Assembly (NCBI RefSeq): GCF_003545875.1
Contig: NZ_QHCS01000009.1
Coordinates: 1-64,000 of the forward strand
DNA length: 64,000 nucleotides
Origin: Leptospira stimsonii
Lineage (GTDB): Bacteria > Spirochaetota > Leptospiria > Leptospirales > Leptospiraceae
Direction of reading: 5' to 3'
Part shown: piece by piece, positions 44,812-55,298 of the stretch
Numbering within the stretch: the stretch's first letter is position 1
How the letters are laid out: every line of letters starts with the position of its first letter
Translations under genes and position numbers: made by a program
The notes under the pieces: generated by a model
Told to the model about the DNA's origin: nothing
The model's database searches: none
Seen by the model: the letters and a program-made list of their open reading frames with translations, nothing else

Positions 44812-45786
44812 TTACGCGGCTCCAACCTTGATTTTGGAACCACTCTTCGTTTTCGAGAGAGAGGAAGCCTTTTTTAATTTTGCAATCCGTTCCTGTTCTT
44901 CCCAAAAACGGACGTGTGGAAGATCTTCGTCCAGCCAGAACGCATCGGAGTCGCTTACGACCAAGATTTCTTCCCATTTCACTCCGAAACTTTCCTCTCC
45001 CCGCGAGCCGGAATAAATCTTTCCGATATGCGGCTCGACCGCCCAAAGCCCCGCGTCCACTTTCGATTTCGTAAATTCTGCCCAAAGAGGAGAAGCGTTG
45101 GAGGAAGGAGCAAAGATTCCCTTGAGAATCTGAGGAACGAGATAAAGAAACGTCTGCGGCGGAAAACCGAGAAGCCTTCCAGCCGGAACGCTCGATGCGG
45201 GAACCTTTCCGACCTTATGACCCAAAACTCCGTTAGGATAAATCGTATGACAATTGGAATAACCGAGATCCTGGATGAGATCGTCACACGCTTGATAGAT
45301 CTTACCCATGGTTTTTTCCGCACGAACCAATTCTAAGATAAGAGTTCTGAATTCTTTGAGATCTTTGCGTCCCTGCTCCACTTCGGAATTATTTCCGAAA
45401 GAAAAAGAATAACCGACGTCCGCAGTCACACCTTTCACGTTAGGCGCAACATCTAAGATCACAGCCATTCCTTCCTTTAATTTTCGATCGGAAGGTTGAA
45501 ACTGAAATCCAAAGTGAGGAAGAAGTCCGTCTCCTCCGATTCGTTTCCAAGTGAGAGGCCTTTTGAATCCGCGAAAACAGGTCCTGTCTCCGAACCACGC
45601 AAATCCGTAATGAAAGAAATTCTTTCCGCCTCTTTCAGAGATATAAGAATCGATCAAGGAAGCCGCGGTTTTTTCCGTCATTCCGACTACGAGGCGTTCG
45701 CGGACCCATTCCACCGCGTCATATGCAAGTTTTTGCACATTCTTAAAATCGTTTAGATCGGCGGACGTATAATACTCACGCGACAT
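44812..45786 (-). CDS. M24-family metallopeptidase (Xaa-Pro peptidase-like)
   Basis: A 324-residue cytoplasmic protein with the pita-bread fold of methionine aminopeptidase/aminopeptidase P. The five metal ligands can be placed: Asp in ILDVAPN, Asp in TADVGYSF, His in VLGHKVGK, Glu in WAVEPHIG and Glu in KWEEILVV. The N-terminal M24 creatinase-type domain is missing, so it is a single-domain form. The C-terminal tail is Lys/Ser-rich. It probably cleaves N-terminal residues; the exact specificity is not readable. Confidence 0.88.
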   Translation of the reverse strand: MSREYYTSADLNDFKNVQKLAYDAVEWVRERLVVGMTEKTAASLIDSYISERGGKNFFHYGFAWFGDRTCFRGFKRPLTWKRIGGDGLLPHFGFQFQPSDRKLKEGMAVILDVAPNVKGVTADVGYSFSFGNNSEVEQGRKDLKEFRTLILELVRAEKTMGKIYQACDDLIQDLGYSNCHTIYPNGVLGHKVGKVPASSVPAGRLLGFPPQTFLYLVPQILKGIFAPSSNASPLWAEFTKSKVDAGLWAVEPHIGKIYSGSRGEESFGVKWEEILVVSDSDAFWLDEDLPHVRFWEEQERIAKLKKASSLSKTKSGSKIKVGAA

Positions 45787-45885
45787 TCTTCTTCTCCTTA
45801 TAAATGTTTGGAAACGAGTTTGATATGGAGATTGTAGCGTATGTTACGAGAGTAATCGTCCGATCTTATGATTTCCGACCGATTT

Positions 45886-46983
45886 TTAGATTTTTTTTCT
45901 CCACTCGGCCGGAGTCATTCCAGCTATTTTTAAGAATTGAGCGTTGAACGTCGACTTCGTATTAAAACCGACCTCGAATCCGATCGAGAGAATCGTCTTT
46001 TCCGGTTCTTCCAAAAGAATTTTCTTCGCCTCTTGTACTCGGAATCCGTTGACGAACTCATTAAAATTCTTCTCATACGTTTCGTTGAGAATCCGGGAAA
46101 GTTGATGCGGAGTGATCAGAAGTTTTTCGGCGAGTTCCTGCATCCGCAATTCTTCCTCACGATAAATTTTTTCCACTTCCATGAGTTCGGTCAAACGGGC
46201 GCGAATCGCTTCCAAGTTGAGCCCGCCTAACTGCGTTTTCTCGTATCGTTTTTGTTGTAATTCCAATTTAAGAGAATTAAAGAAGTTCGGATAACGCGCG
46301 GTAAACACGAAGACAAGTCCGTTTCCAAAAGTCATCAAGATCGAAGCGAAGACGAAAAGATTTGGAAAATCCAAATAGAATCCGATTCCTGAAAGTTGTA
46401 CCGAAACGATCGTGATGAGAAGAATCCAAGACGCGAGGCGGGAAAGATGAAAGTCAATCTCTCGAAAGGATTTCCAAAAAAGATATACCGAATAGAAACA
46501 ATAGACCGTTAGGTGAAGATATCCGATTCCGATCAGTAGAGAAATCGGGCTTTTGCCTCGATGAATAAATGCGTCCTGGATGAGTTCCGGTTTCGAATCC
46601 ATCGGATAAAGAAAAAAGATCAACTCACAAAGAACGGCTAGATAAGCCGGAAAAAAATGTCTCTTTAAAGGGATCTTTTTTTCCAGAGCGAATTCGAGCA
46701 TTCTTCCCAAGACGAGAAGAAGTACGGGGCCCATCGCGAGAAGTGAGGAAAAAAGGAAGATCCAGAGTAACGGATACGAGCCCGTTCCCGGAATCGAAAC
46801 CAAGCCGATCCGAGATTCGACGGAGGCCATGAGGAACGCCAAAAAGAACATTCCGCTGAATTCTTCTCCGCGTTTGTGTTTGGCGAGTTCGGTGAAAAAA
46901 AGGAGAATACAATAACCCGGACCGAGTTGGATCAAGAATTGGAGACCAAGCCAGAATATATCCGGAGTGAAATTCGGGTGCAT
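45886..46983 (-). CDS. AraC-family regulator with membrane N-terminus
   Basis: A 365-residue protein. The first about 235 residues contain seven to eight hydrophobic segments; the last 100 are a two-helix-turn-helix AraC DNA-binding domain (AEKLLITPHQLSRILNETYEKNFNEFVNGFRVQEAKKILL, then SIGFEVGFNTKSTFNAQFLKIAGMTPAEWRKK). A membrane AraC protein may sense an envelope or lipid signal. It is divergent from the citrate-synthase-like gene with 116 bases between the starts, so it may control that gene; this is inference from position. Confidence 0.9.
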   Translation of the reverse strand: MHPNFTPDIFWLGLQFLIQLGPGYCILLFFTELAKHKRGEEFSGMFFLAFLMASVESRIGLVSIPGTGSYPLLWIFLFSSLLAMGPVLLLVLGRMLEFALEKKIPLKRHFFPAYLAVLCELIFFLYPMDSKPELIQDAFIHRGKSPISLLIGIGYLHLTVYCFYSVYLFWKSFREIDFHLSRLASWILLITIVSVQLSGIGFYLDFPNLFVFASILMTFGNGLVFVFTARYPNFFNSLKLELQQKRYEKTQLGGLNLEAIRARLTELMEVEKIYREEELRMQELAEKLLITPHQLSRILNETYEKNFNEFVNGFRVQEAKKILLEEPEKTILSIGFEVGFNTKSTFNAQFLKIAGMTPAEWRKKI

Positions 46984-47086
46984 AGGAAATGCGAGAAGGA
47001 AAGCCGACCCCGAAGTTTTGTCCAGAAGAAACGGGAAAAATCAACGTACGCGAAATTAGAAGAATTGACGCGTACCATTCTCTGAG

Positions 47087-48380
<1,294 letters not shown>

Positions 48381-48386
48381 ACGCCG

Positions 48387-48770
48387 ATGCAAAACCCGAG
48401 GTGGAAAGACTGGCTCGCCCAAGCCGAAAGAGATTTGGAATGGGCGGAAGCTTCTTTGCAATCGGGTTTCTTTGCGCAGACCTGTTTTGTCTGCCAACAA
48501 GTGGGAGAAAAAGCTCTCAAGGCTCTTGCTTATTTTCGCGGAGCCGATCTCGTAAAATCACATTCCGTAAAGACGATCGCAAAAGAGCTGAACGAAAACG
48601 GAGAAATCGAATCCATCGGACAAAAATTAGATTTGTATTATATTCCCACTCGTTACCCCGATGCGTTTACGGACGGAGCGCCGTTCGAATACTTTGAAGA
48701 ATCGCAGGCGAAAGAAGCCGTCGTATTTGCGGGAACGTTGATTCGCATCGTAAAAGAAAAACTCAAATGA
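48387..48770 (+). CDS. HEPN-domain protein (HEPN/MNT pair)
   Basis: A 127-residue helical protein of the HEPN family: WLAQAERDLEWAEASL, FVCQQVGEKALKALAYFRGAD, HSVKTIAKEL and YYIPTRYPDAF. HEPN proteins are often ribonucleases or toxins; the usual RxxxxH RNase motif is not obvious (Arg and His are seven apart in FRGADLVKSH), so activity is doubtful. The ATG lies six bases after the citrate-synthase-like stop, and its own stop overlaps the MNT start by four bases. With the MNT partner it forms a minimal toxin-antitoxin-like or nucleotidyl-transfer module. Confidence 0.88.
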   Translation: MQNPRWKDWLAQAERDLEWAEASLQSGFFAQTCFVCQQVGEKALKALAYFRGADLVKSHSVKTIAKELNENGEIESIGQKLDLYYIPTRYPDAFTDGAPFEYFEESQAKEAVVFAGTLIRIVKEKLK

Positions 48771-49114
48771 GCGTGATCGTTTTTCCAAAAAGAAATCCTC
48801 TCGGCGGAATGAGTCGGGAAGAATTGATCCAAAATATTCAATCTGCCCTTCGGGAAAAAGTAATCAAGACGTTTCTTTTCGGAAGCGTCGCAAGAAATTC
48901 CGCGCACGCTTATAGCGATGTCGATTTGATCGTGATTACAAAAACGGATCTTCCCTTTTTAAAAAGACAAGAACTCTTTCCGGAGCTTTTGCGAATTCCT
49001 GTCGAATGGAACTTATTCGTTTATACGGAAGAAGAATGGGTGAAGATCCGAGAACAAAGTCAATATCCCGGTTTTTGGAAAACGGTCTTTGCAGAGATGA
49101 TTCCAATTTTGTAA
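48767..49114 (+). CDS. MNT-type minimal nucleotidyltransferase (HEPN partner)
   Basis: A 115-residue nucleotidyltransferase. The signature FLFGSVARNSAHAYSDVDLIVI supplies the GSxxR and DxD metal/nucleotide residues. In known HEPN/MNT systems the MNT protein AMPylates or otherwise silences the HEPN toxin. The four-base ATGA overlap with the HEPN gene argues for co-translation in fixed ratio. The last of three genes in the operon that begins with the citrate-synthase-like gene. Confidence 0.9.
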   Translation: MSVIVFPKRNPLGGMSREELIQNIQSALREKVIKTFLFGSVARNSAHAYSDVDLIVITKTDLPFLKRQELFPELLRIPVEWNLFVYTEEEWVKIREQSQYPGFWKTVFAEMIPIL

Positions 49115-49380
49115 TATACTTCTTTCAAACGACTATTCTCCAGTCAGTGGTAAACGGTTAGAATCTGCCTGATCAACAAGATGAACTTTCGAATTCCACT
49201 TTTTGAGATTCGAACAGGGAACGGAAACGAATTCTTTGGACAAATCTTGCGTTTTGCGGTCGGAAGATTTAGATCTCTTTTCGATCAGGTCTCTATCGGA
49301 AATTCAGGTGGCACGAATGTTCCGATTCTTGCGTCCCGCACCCGCATCTTCTGGAAGATTTGCGGGCATCTTGAAAGAGC
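49115..49380. other. Intergenic, with a GC-rich hairpin
   Basis: No gene is seen between the MNT gene and the tandem repeat. A strong imperfect hairpin lies at 49341-49366 (CCCGCATCTTC against GAAGATTTGCGGG, two-base bulge). It has no T-run but could be a decayed outer copy of the repeat, since CCCGCA recurs in it. Confidence 0.5.
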
Positions 49381-49637
49381 GGGAGTTCCCGCATTCTTTT
49401 GGAAAACAAAATTCTTCGGTGATACCAACAAAAAGTAGGAACTCACACATTTCCGGGAAAAGTCCACCTTCGAAGAAAGCGATTCCATGATACCAAAAAC
49501 GAGGGAGTTCCCGCATTCTTTTGGAAAACAAAATTCTTCGGTGATACCAACAAAAAGTAGGAACTCACACATTTCCGGGAAAAGTCCACCTTCGAAGAAA
49601 GCGATTCCGTGATACCAAAAACGAGGGAGTTCCCGCA
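49381..49637. repeat. 122-bp tandem repeat, two copies plus a 13-bp third start
   Basis: GGGAGTTCCCGCATTCTTTT begins at 49381 and again at 49503, and GGGAGTTCCCGCA begins once more at 49625; the period is exactly 122. The two full copies differ at only about two positions (ATGATACC versus GTGATACC near their ends, and flanking bases). Each unit is itself made of two related halves of 54 and 68 bp that both end with TGATACCAA-type sequence and carry a GGAGTTCC or GGAACTC core. No protein is likely. It lies between convergent genes. Confidence 0.85.
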
Positions 49638-49670
49638 AATCTACCCGAAAAACGGCAAAATCCTGAGGGC

Positions 49671-49706
49671 AAAAAAAGACCGGCCAATCGCGTTAGCAAC
49701 CGCCGG
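49671..49706 (-). terminator. Intrinsic terminator of the peroxidase gene ending at 49736
   Basis: On the minus strand CCGGC at 49706-49702 pairs with GCCGG at 49684-49680, extended by G-U pairs to a loop TAAC, and is followed by TCTTTTTTT. This is a standard Rho-independent terminator 30 bases after the gene. Confidence 0.75.
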
Positions 49707-49735
49707 CTGAATAGGTTTCAATTCTGTAAGTCCAG

Positions 49736-50725
49736 TTAATTAGACCGGTTCTTATCGGTCAACGCCTTCAAGAAAGTTACAATCGACTTTGTATCGGAAT
49801 CCGAGAGGTCTTTTCCGAGTTGAAGATGAGCCATTTTTTTCACCGCTTCTTCCAAGGTTGCGACTTTCCCGTCGTGGAAATAAGGACCGGTGATGGCGAT
49901 ATTTCTCAGGGAAGGAACTTTAAAAACAAAAGCGTCGGCCGGGTTCTTCGTCAGAGTAGCACGTCCTTTGTCCGAAGTATTTTCATACGAATTTACCTGT
50001 CCCAGTTTCCGGAAAGAATTCCCTCCCAAAAGAGGACCTACGTGACAGGCGGTGCAACCCGTCGCCAAAAACGTTTCCAGACCTTCTTGCTCTTCGGAGG
50101 AAAGCGCTTTGTGATCTCCTCTCTGGAAATCGTCAAAGCGGTCCTTCGTAATCAGGGTTCTCTCGAAAGCGGCAATCGCGCCTGCAAGATTTTCATAGGT
50201 GATTTTTTTCTCTTCCTTAGGATAGGCCTTCGCAAAAAGATCTTGGTATTCCGCGATTGCACCGATTTTCTTTTCGACCTCAGCGGCGGAAGGCATCGCC
50301 ATTTCCACTGGGTTCAAGATCGGACCTTTCGCCTGTTCTTTCAAATCCTTCGCTCTCCCGTCCCAAAATTGAGCGATATGAAAACCGGCATTCAACACGG
50401 TTGGAGAATTTCTGTCCCCATTCTTCCCAAACGCACCTGGAGAAGTGGGAAGATTGTCCACACCTGCGCCCTTACCGGCGACGTTGTGACAAGAATTACA
50501 AGACTGCGTATCGTTCGCGGAGAGTCTTTTTTCAAAGTATAACTTTTCCCCGAGTTGGACGAGTTCGGGAGAATCCCCTTCTCCGCCCGGAATTTTTTCC
50601 GGAATCGTTCCAAAGATCTTCTTGGAATCATCGATCAACTTCTTCGTCTTTTCAGACGGCCCACAGGATACCAAAACGGCCCCGAGGAGCACTAAAAATA
50701 AAGCCCCTAACGTAGATTTTTTCAT
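49736..50725 (-). CDS. Di-haem cytochrome c peroxidase lipoprotein (CCP/MauG)
   Basis: A 329-residue exported enzyme that reduces H2O2 with electrons from cytochrome c. The ATG at 50725 follows GAGAGGAAC and gives a clear lipoprotein signal (LLGAVLVSC, Cys21); a start 18 bases upstream is the alternative. Haem motifs are CNSCH in TQSCNSCHNVAGKG and CTACH in GCTACHVGPLLGG. The sequences FWDGRAKDLKEQAKGP and YFHDGKVATLEEAVKKMA match the family. It is a paralogue of the enzyme at 5597. Two PerR/Fur-like palindromes lie 24-66 bases upstream. It ends at an intrinsic terminator. Confidence 0.94.
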   Translation of the reverse strand: MKKSTLGALFLVLLGAVLVSCGPSEKTKKLIDDSKKIFGTIPEKIPGGEGDSPELVQLGEKLYFEKRLSANDTQSCNSCHNVAGKGAGVDNLPTSPGAFGKNGDRNSPTVLNAGFHIAQFWDGRAKDLKEQAKGPILNPVEMAMPSAAEVEKKIGAIAEYQDLFAKAYPKEEKKITYENLAGAIAAFERTLITKDRFDDFQRGDHKALSSEEQEGLETFLATGCTACHVGPLLGGNSFRKLGQVNSYENTSDKGRATLTKNPADAFVFKVPSLRNIAITGPYFHDGKVATLEEAVKKMAHLQLGKDLSDSDTKSIVTFLKALTDKNRSN

Positions 50726-50748
50726 ACCAGTTCCTCTCTCCATTTATT

Positions 50749-50791
50749 TTAGAATGATTCTAAAAGTAGATTCTATTTAGAATCATTCTAA
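50749..50791. promoter_or_regulatory. Double 7-1-7 palindrome, PerR/Fur-like box
   Basis: TTAGAATGATTCTAA at 50749-50763 and TTAGAATCATTCTAA at 50777-50791 are perfect 7-1-7 dyads with centres 28 bp apart. This is the geometry of Fur-family boxes. Placement ahead of an H2O2-reducing enzyme suggests PerR, which senses peroxide; in Leptospira PerR is known to repress peroxide-defence genes including a di-haem peroxidase. Identity of the binder here is inferred. Confidence 0.7.
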
Positions 50792-50805
50792 AAAACAATT
50801 CTTTT

Positions 50806-51771
50806 TCAAACCTGCTTTCGCTTTTTCCTCTCAATTTGAAAGACCAAACCCTGGGCATTGATCTTAGAATCAAACCCTAGGAGCATTTCTTCCCTTTCCC
50901 CCAAGGCAATTCCCTGAGTGGAAATTTCCCTTTCTAAATAAGAGCGAATTCTTCCCGTGCAAAATTCCAGAAGCGGCTCTCCTTCGAGACCGGATCTTTC
51001 CCCGGAGGAAAGAATGTTCTGCATCGCGTGAAGACCTTGTTTCATCTGCCTCGCACCGGAAGGAAGATCCTTCCAAACTCCGAAATGGGTGAGATAGGCT
51101 TTATCCGCACCCGTCGCAAGAATCGTGTCCACAGTATTCATCGCCTCTTCGGAATCGAAATCCGTCGGAGTCGTGGAAGGATAGAGGATCGGATTTTTAC
51201 CGACCGCAAATTCCCTATAACCGAGTCCGAAAGAATCCCCGGTAAAAATTCCGTTACTCAGGGAATCGTATATACAAAAATGATGATTTGCGTGACCTCG
51301 TGTATAAAAGAATTTGAATCTTCTTTTTCCCCATCGAATCTCTTCTCCGTCTTCGGGGCTTTTCACTCGTTCCGGAGGAACGGGAACGATTTCACCGTAG
51401 AGTTTTTTGAAATTTTCTTCTCCGTAAACTTGGATCGAACTCTGAATGAGTCTCTCCGGCGAAATCAGATGTTTCGCGGCTTTCGGATGCGCAAGAATAG
51501 TCGCGTTCGGGCAATGTTTCGCGAGTAGCCCCGTTCCACCCGCGTGATCAAGATGAACGTGAGTAACGATGATATACTTTACGTCCTCTGGCTTTCGACC
51601 GACATTCTCCAATTCTTTCAGAAGAATCGGAACCGCGTGATTGGTATTGTTTTCTACAAACGCGGCTTCGTTTCCCTCCACAACAAGATACGCACAAGCG
51701 ACACCGGGTGAAATATAATCGCAGTCGATCGTAAACAATCCTGGAAAGGGTTCTTTCTCAAAAGGTAGCAT
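50806..51771 (-). CDS. MBL-fold metallo-hydrolase
   Basis: A 321-residue soluble hydrolase with the metallo-beta-lactamase fold. The zinc motif THVHLDHAGGTG places His71, His73, Asp75 and His76; further ligands are probably His in FYTRGHANHHF, Asp in GIFTGDSFG and His in YLTHFGVW. The family includes glyoxalase II, lactonases and thioesterases. The substrate is unknown. The gene lies 80 bases upstream of the peroxidase on the same strand, with the PerR-like boxes between them. Confidence 0.88.
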   Translation of the reverse strand: MLPFEKEPFPGLFTIDCDYISPGVACAYLVVEGNEAAFVENNTNHAVPILLKELENVGRKPEDVKYIIVTHVHLDHAGGTGLLAKHCPNATILAHPKAAKHLISPERLIQSSIQVYGEENFKKLYGEIVPVPPERVKSPEDGEEIRWGKRRFKFFYTRGHANHHFCIYDSLSNGIFTGDSFGLGYREFAVGKNPILYPSTTPTDFDSEEAMNTVDTILATGADKAYLTHFGVWKDLPSGARQMKQGLHAMQNILSSGERSGLEGEPLLEFCTGRIRSYLEREISTQGIALGEREEMLLGFDSKINAQGLVFQIERKKRKQV

Positions 51772-52260
51772 AAGATTCTCCTGATTTCAGAATTGAAAAT
51801 CATCAAACGTTATTCGCGAATCCATCTTCTCTCTACAAATTCCGGTAAACCGAATTCCTTTTCTTTACCTTTGTCCGGTCCGATCCTCAAAAACAAACAA
51901 ATCAAAAATTTCGTTTCGATCCGGGTCAAATCGAAAGATTCCCGCCTTCATCGGAATCGAAAACATCGCGTCGATACGGCCGATCCTTATTGTATTTCTC
52001 GATACTCCCGTCCCATTCCTTCTTTTAAGAATGGTACCGATCCGCTCGATCGAATCATCAACGGAGAAGAATCGAATAAGACTCGCGTTTAGATCCGTAC
52101 CCAAAGGATATTCGCAAGGGCTGACAAAGTTCGCTCTAGAAATCCCTTCCCCAGATTCCACAATAAATCTAACTTCTTCTTCCCAACATGTCTTTCCAAA
52201 CCGTATACTTTCAAACCCTTAAGCCAAATAGAGTTACCCCAAAAAATCATACAGCCAAAG
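51772..52260. other. Intergenic, left flank of the IS-rich region
   Basis: About 490 bases without a supported gene. The plus-strand frame at 51793-52092 (100 codons) and the antisense frame have no domain or ribosome site. The right part precedes the degenerate IS2-like element. Confidence 0.5.
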
Positions 52261-53343
<1,083 letters not shown>

Positions 53344-53393
53344 GTAAGGCTCTGAAAACCGTCAAACCGTGAGCTTTGAAATTTTTAACTCTT

Positions 53394-54105
53394 TTAACTT
53401 CTCCATGTCAACATACCTTTTAGTTCCCCATTTGGTAGAGGCAACATGCCTAAGGGAGCGGTTGCGAGTATGAGAGCAGACTTACCATCCGGGAATGGTC
53501 CTATTACTTTTGTTCTTCTCTTGATTTCTTTGATTATCCTGTCTAAAGGAATGTTCGTATGAATCTTTCTCCAATGTTCGGAAGGAAAGTCCATGTAAGC
53601 TAAAGTTTCTTCGATTCCATCTGAAACTACTTTAGCCCCCTCTCTCAATTTCATCTCTGATAATCGTTCTAAGACAAATTTGGCTTTCTTCAATGACTCC
53701 TCTCTGTTCTCTTGAGTATGAATTGCTTTCAACATTTGAGAAAAAACTTCGAAAGACCCTCTCGGGGATTTTCCAATAACGTTCCAGTAGAAATGCACGA
53801 CATATCTCTGCCATTTGGATTGCCGATTCGATAGAAAGTGTTCTCAGTTTCGGAACTTTTAACTTTACTTTTCCGGCTTTTGTTTCGAAGTTTCTATTAT
53901 AAGAACCTGCTCGAAGTATCCGCTCGATCCGGGTTTCTTTCATACTTCGAGGCTTGGCTGAGTTTGTCTGCTTCCTGATCTAAAAGAGCATTCAGTGTTT
54001 CTTCTACTGAACCTCTTACGAGTTCGCTCAAGTCCTTCCCCGAGCAGGGTCTCATCCATTTGGATCACTTTCAGGTGGATTTTTTCTTCTTCTGCCCTCA
54101 TGGAG
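53394..54105 (-). pseudogene. Degenerate IS256-family transposase
   Basis: Fragments in several frames on the minus strand. The frame starting near 54105 has IS256-like N-terminal text, then LLDQEADKLSQASKYERNPD in another frame, AGSYNRNFETKAGKVKLKVPKLRTL in the frame 53943-53632 and the C-terminal HWRKIHTNIPLDRIIKEIKRRTKVIGPFPDGKSAL in 53798-53394. The order is right for IS256 Mutator-type transposases, but frameshifts and missing middle parts show decay. Confidence 0.82.
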
Positions 54106-54196
54106 GGTTCTTCTTTTTTGAAATTTGCTATTTACAAACTCAATCGGTAAGGAGAACTTTTCTGTTTATTCTTTAAATGCATGAAACTTTAGGACG

Positions 54197-54439
54197 CTAT
54201 CGCTTTTCTTCATCATCGAATGTAGCTGAATCAATTCCCATCCAGTCTCGAAGTCGTTCTCCGCTTGCCTCCTGCCATGGAATGCCCGATTCTTGAACTC
54301 CTAAGCACGGCACCTGGGCGATTAAGAAAATTTTTACTTTCGGATGCGCGCGGAGAATGAGTTTATTGGGGAACGGAAGATATTCCATGCACAAAGTGCA
54401 GTCGTGGGTTTTCTGGGGAACTGTTTGGATCTGTGCCAT
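54197..54439 (-). pseudogene. Truncated uracil-DNA glycosylase family gene
   Basis: An 80-codon frame matching only the N-terminal part of the UDG superfamily (about 190 residues in full): CTLCMEYLPFPNKLILRAHPKVKIFLIAQVPCLGVQESGIPWQEASGERLRDWMGI. The substrate-pocket region GQxPG appears as AQVPC, already altered. The frame ends at 54197, next to the IS256 remnant, and the catalytic C-terminal half is absent. Probably broken by rearrangement. It starts 60 bases beyond the attC-like repeat on the same strand. Confidence 0.78.
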
Positions 54440-54498
54440 TTAAATTTCCAAGGGGCAAATTACGCATACTGTTTTCAAGATAGCTGACGGCGGCGAAG

Positions 54499-54583
54499 TT
54501 ACGTAGTAAACTCTACAACGGAGCGGCGATATTTCGGCGATTGAGCCGTAGGCGAAACCGTTAACTCGTGTTATACTACGTAA
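54499..54583. repeat. 85-bp imperfect inverted repeat with attC-like architecture
   Basis: TTACGTAGTA at 54499-54508 is the exact complement of TACTACGTAA at 54574-54583. Inside, AACGG pairs with CCGTT, and CGGC with GCCG. The right side reads CCGTTAACTCGTGTTATAC, reminiscent of the TTAACTC…GTTRRRY half of integron attC sites, and the left arm is three bases shorter, giving extrahelical bases as attC hairpins have. It lies 28 bases after the SRPBCC stop and 60 before the UDG fragment. Identity as attC is a hypothesis. Confidence 0.45.
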
Positions 54584-54611
54584 TCGTTGCTTCAATAACA
54601 TAGTTGTAAGC

Positions 54612-55058
54612 TCAGAGACGTTCTGCCTCAGACTTGATGTCATTGAGGTCTTGCAAGATCGCTTTACGAATCGTTGCTCTGAAAAAAATTAAAGGAAGCG
54701 CCTTAAAACGAGCGGAAATGGTCTGAGGGAGTGTTTCATGAATTCCGATTAACGTAAGACCCGTGTCTGTTATTGAAATCCTGTTAGTAGTAAGAAATAC
54801 GAAACCGCTATCTTCTGCCCGAGTTGTGTAAAATTCAGAATCCTTTGCTTGTGTAATACATTTTTCAACCGTGGCCGTGTCACCAAAGATGATGCGTGTT
54901 TCGCGCCATTTTAGGCCAACGAGTCCTGTTTTCGGTTGTTCAATGATTGAAATATTCTTAATTCCACTAATGAACTCCGCCGTTCTTTGTATATTTGTCA
55001 TTATGTCCCATAGCTTAGCAACTGGGGCGTTGACTGTTACCTGAGCAGTCACGATCAT
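54612..55058 (-). CDS. SRPBCC (START-like) family protein
   Basis: A 148-residue protein of the polyketide-cyclase/START-like SRPBCC fold that binds hydrophobic ligands. The ATG at 55058 follows TTGGAGAATCGAT, a good ribosome site; an upstream in-frame ATG adds 20 unlike residues. Typical text: IVTAQVTVNAPVAKLWDIMTNIQRTAEFISGIKNISII near the N-terminus and the C-terminal helix RATIRKAILQDLNDIKSEAE. The ligand is unknown. The gene is flanked by an attC-like repeat downstream and an IS481-type element upstream, which fits recent arrival. Confidence 0.82.
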   Translation of the reverse strand: MIVTAQVTVNAPVAKLWDIMTNIQRTAEFISGIKNISIIEQPKTGLVGLKWRETRIIFGDTATVEKCITQAKDSEFYTTRAEDSGFVFLTTNRISITDTGLTLIGIHETLPQTISARFKALPLIFFRATIRKAILQDLNDIKSEAERL

Positions 55059-55201
55059 ATCGATTCTCCAATTATTGTTGATTAAAGATAAAAAAAGACA
55101 ATATCCACTAAAGATCAAGTATTACGTGATACCGGATTCTGGTTATAGCCAAACGAAAAGAGCAAAATATGCGTCTCTTTTTATATTAAGTTTGTAGTGA
55201 T

Positions 55202-55216
55202 GGTATTCACCTGACA
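55202..55216 (+). repeat. Left inverted-repeat core of the IS481-type element
   Basis: GGTATTCACCTGACA, perfectly inverted at 56372-56386. An AT-rich leader hairpin (GGTAAAAATCA against TGATTTTACC) lies just inside, before the transposase ribosome site. Confidence 0.85.
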
Positions 55217-55298
55217 GTGGGGTAAAAATCAGTGGTCCCGATTTCTTCTGAAAGTAAAAATGATTTTACCACAAATTATTTAAACTCAGGAGAAACCG

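Noticed and set aside
49181..49490. Plus-strand frames over the repeat region
   Set aside because: They are products of the tandem repeat and hairpin; no start signal or domain.
49820..50542. 240-codon antisense frame across the peroxidase gene
   Set aside because: The opposite strand encodes the two CxxCH motifs and the lipoprotein signal; the antisense frame has none.
54440..54643. 67-codon minus-strand frame
   Set aside because: It runs through the attC-like inverted repeat and overlaps the SRPBCC 3' end; no protein character.
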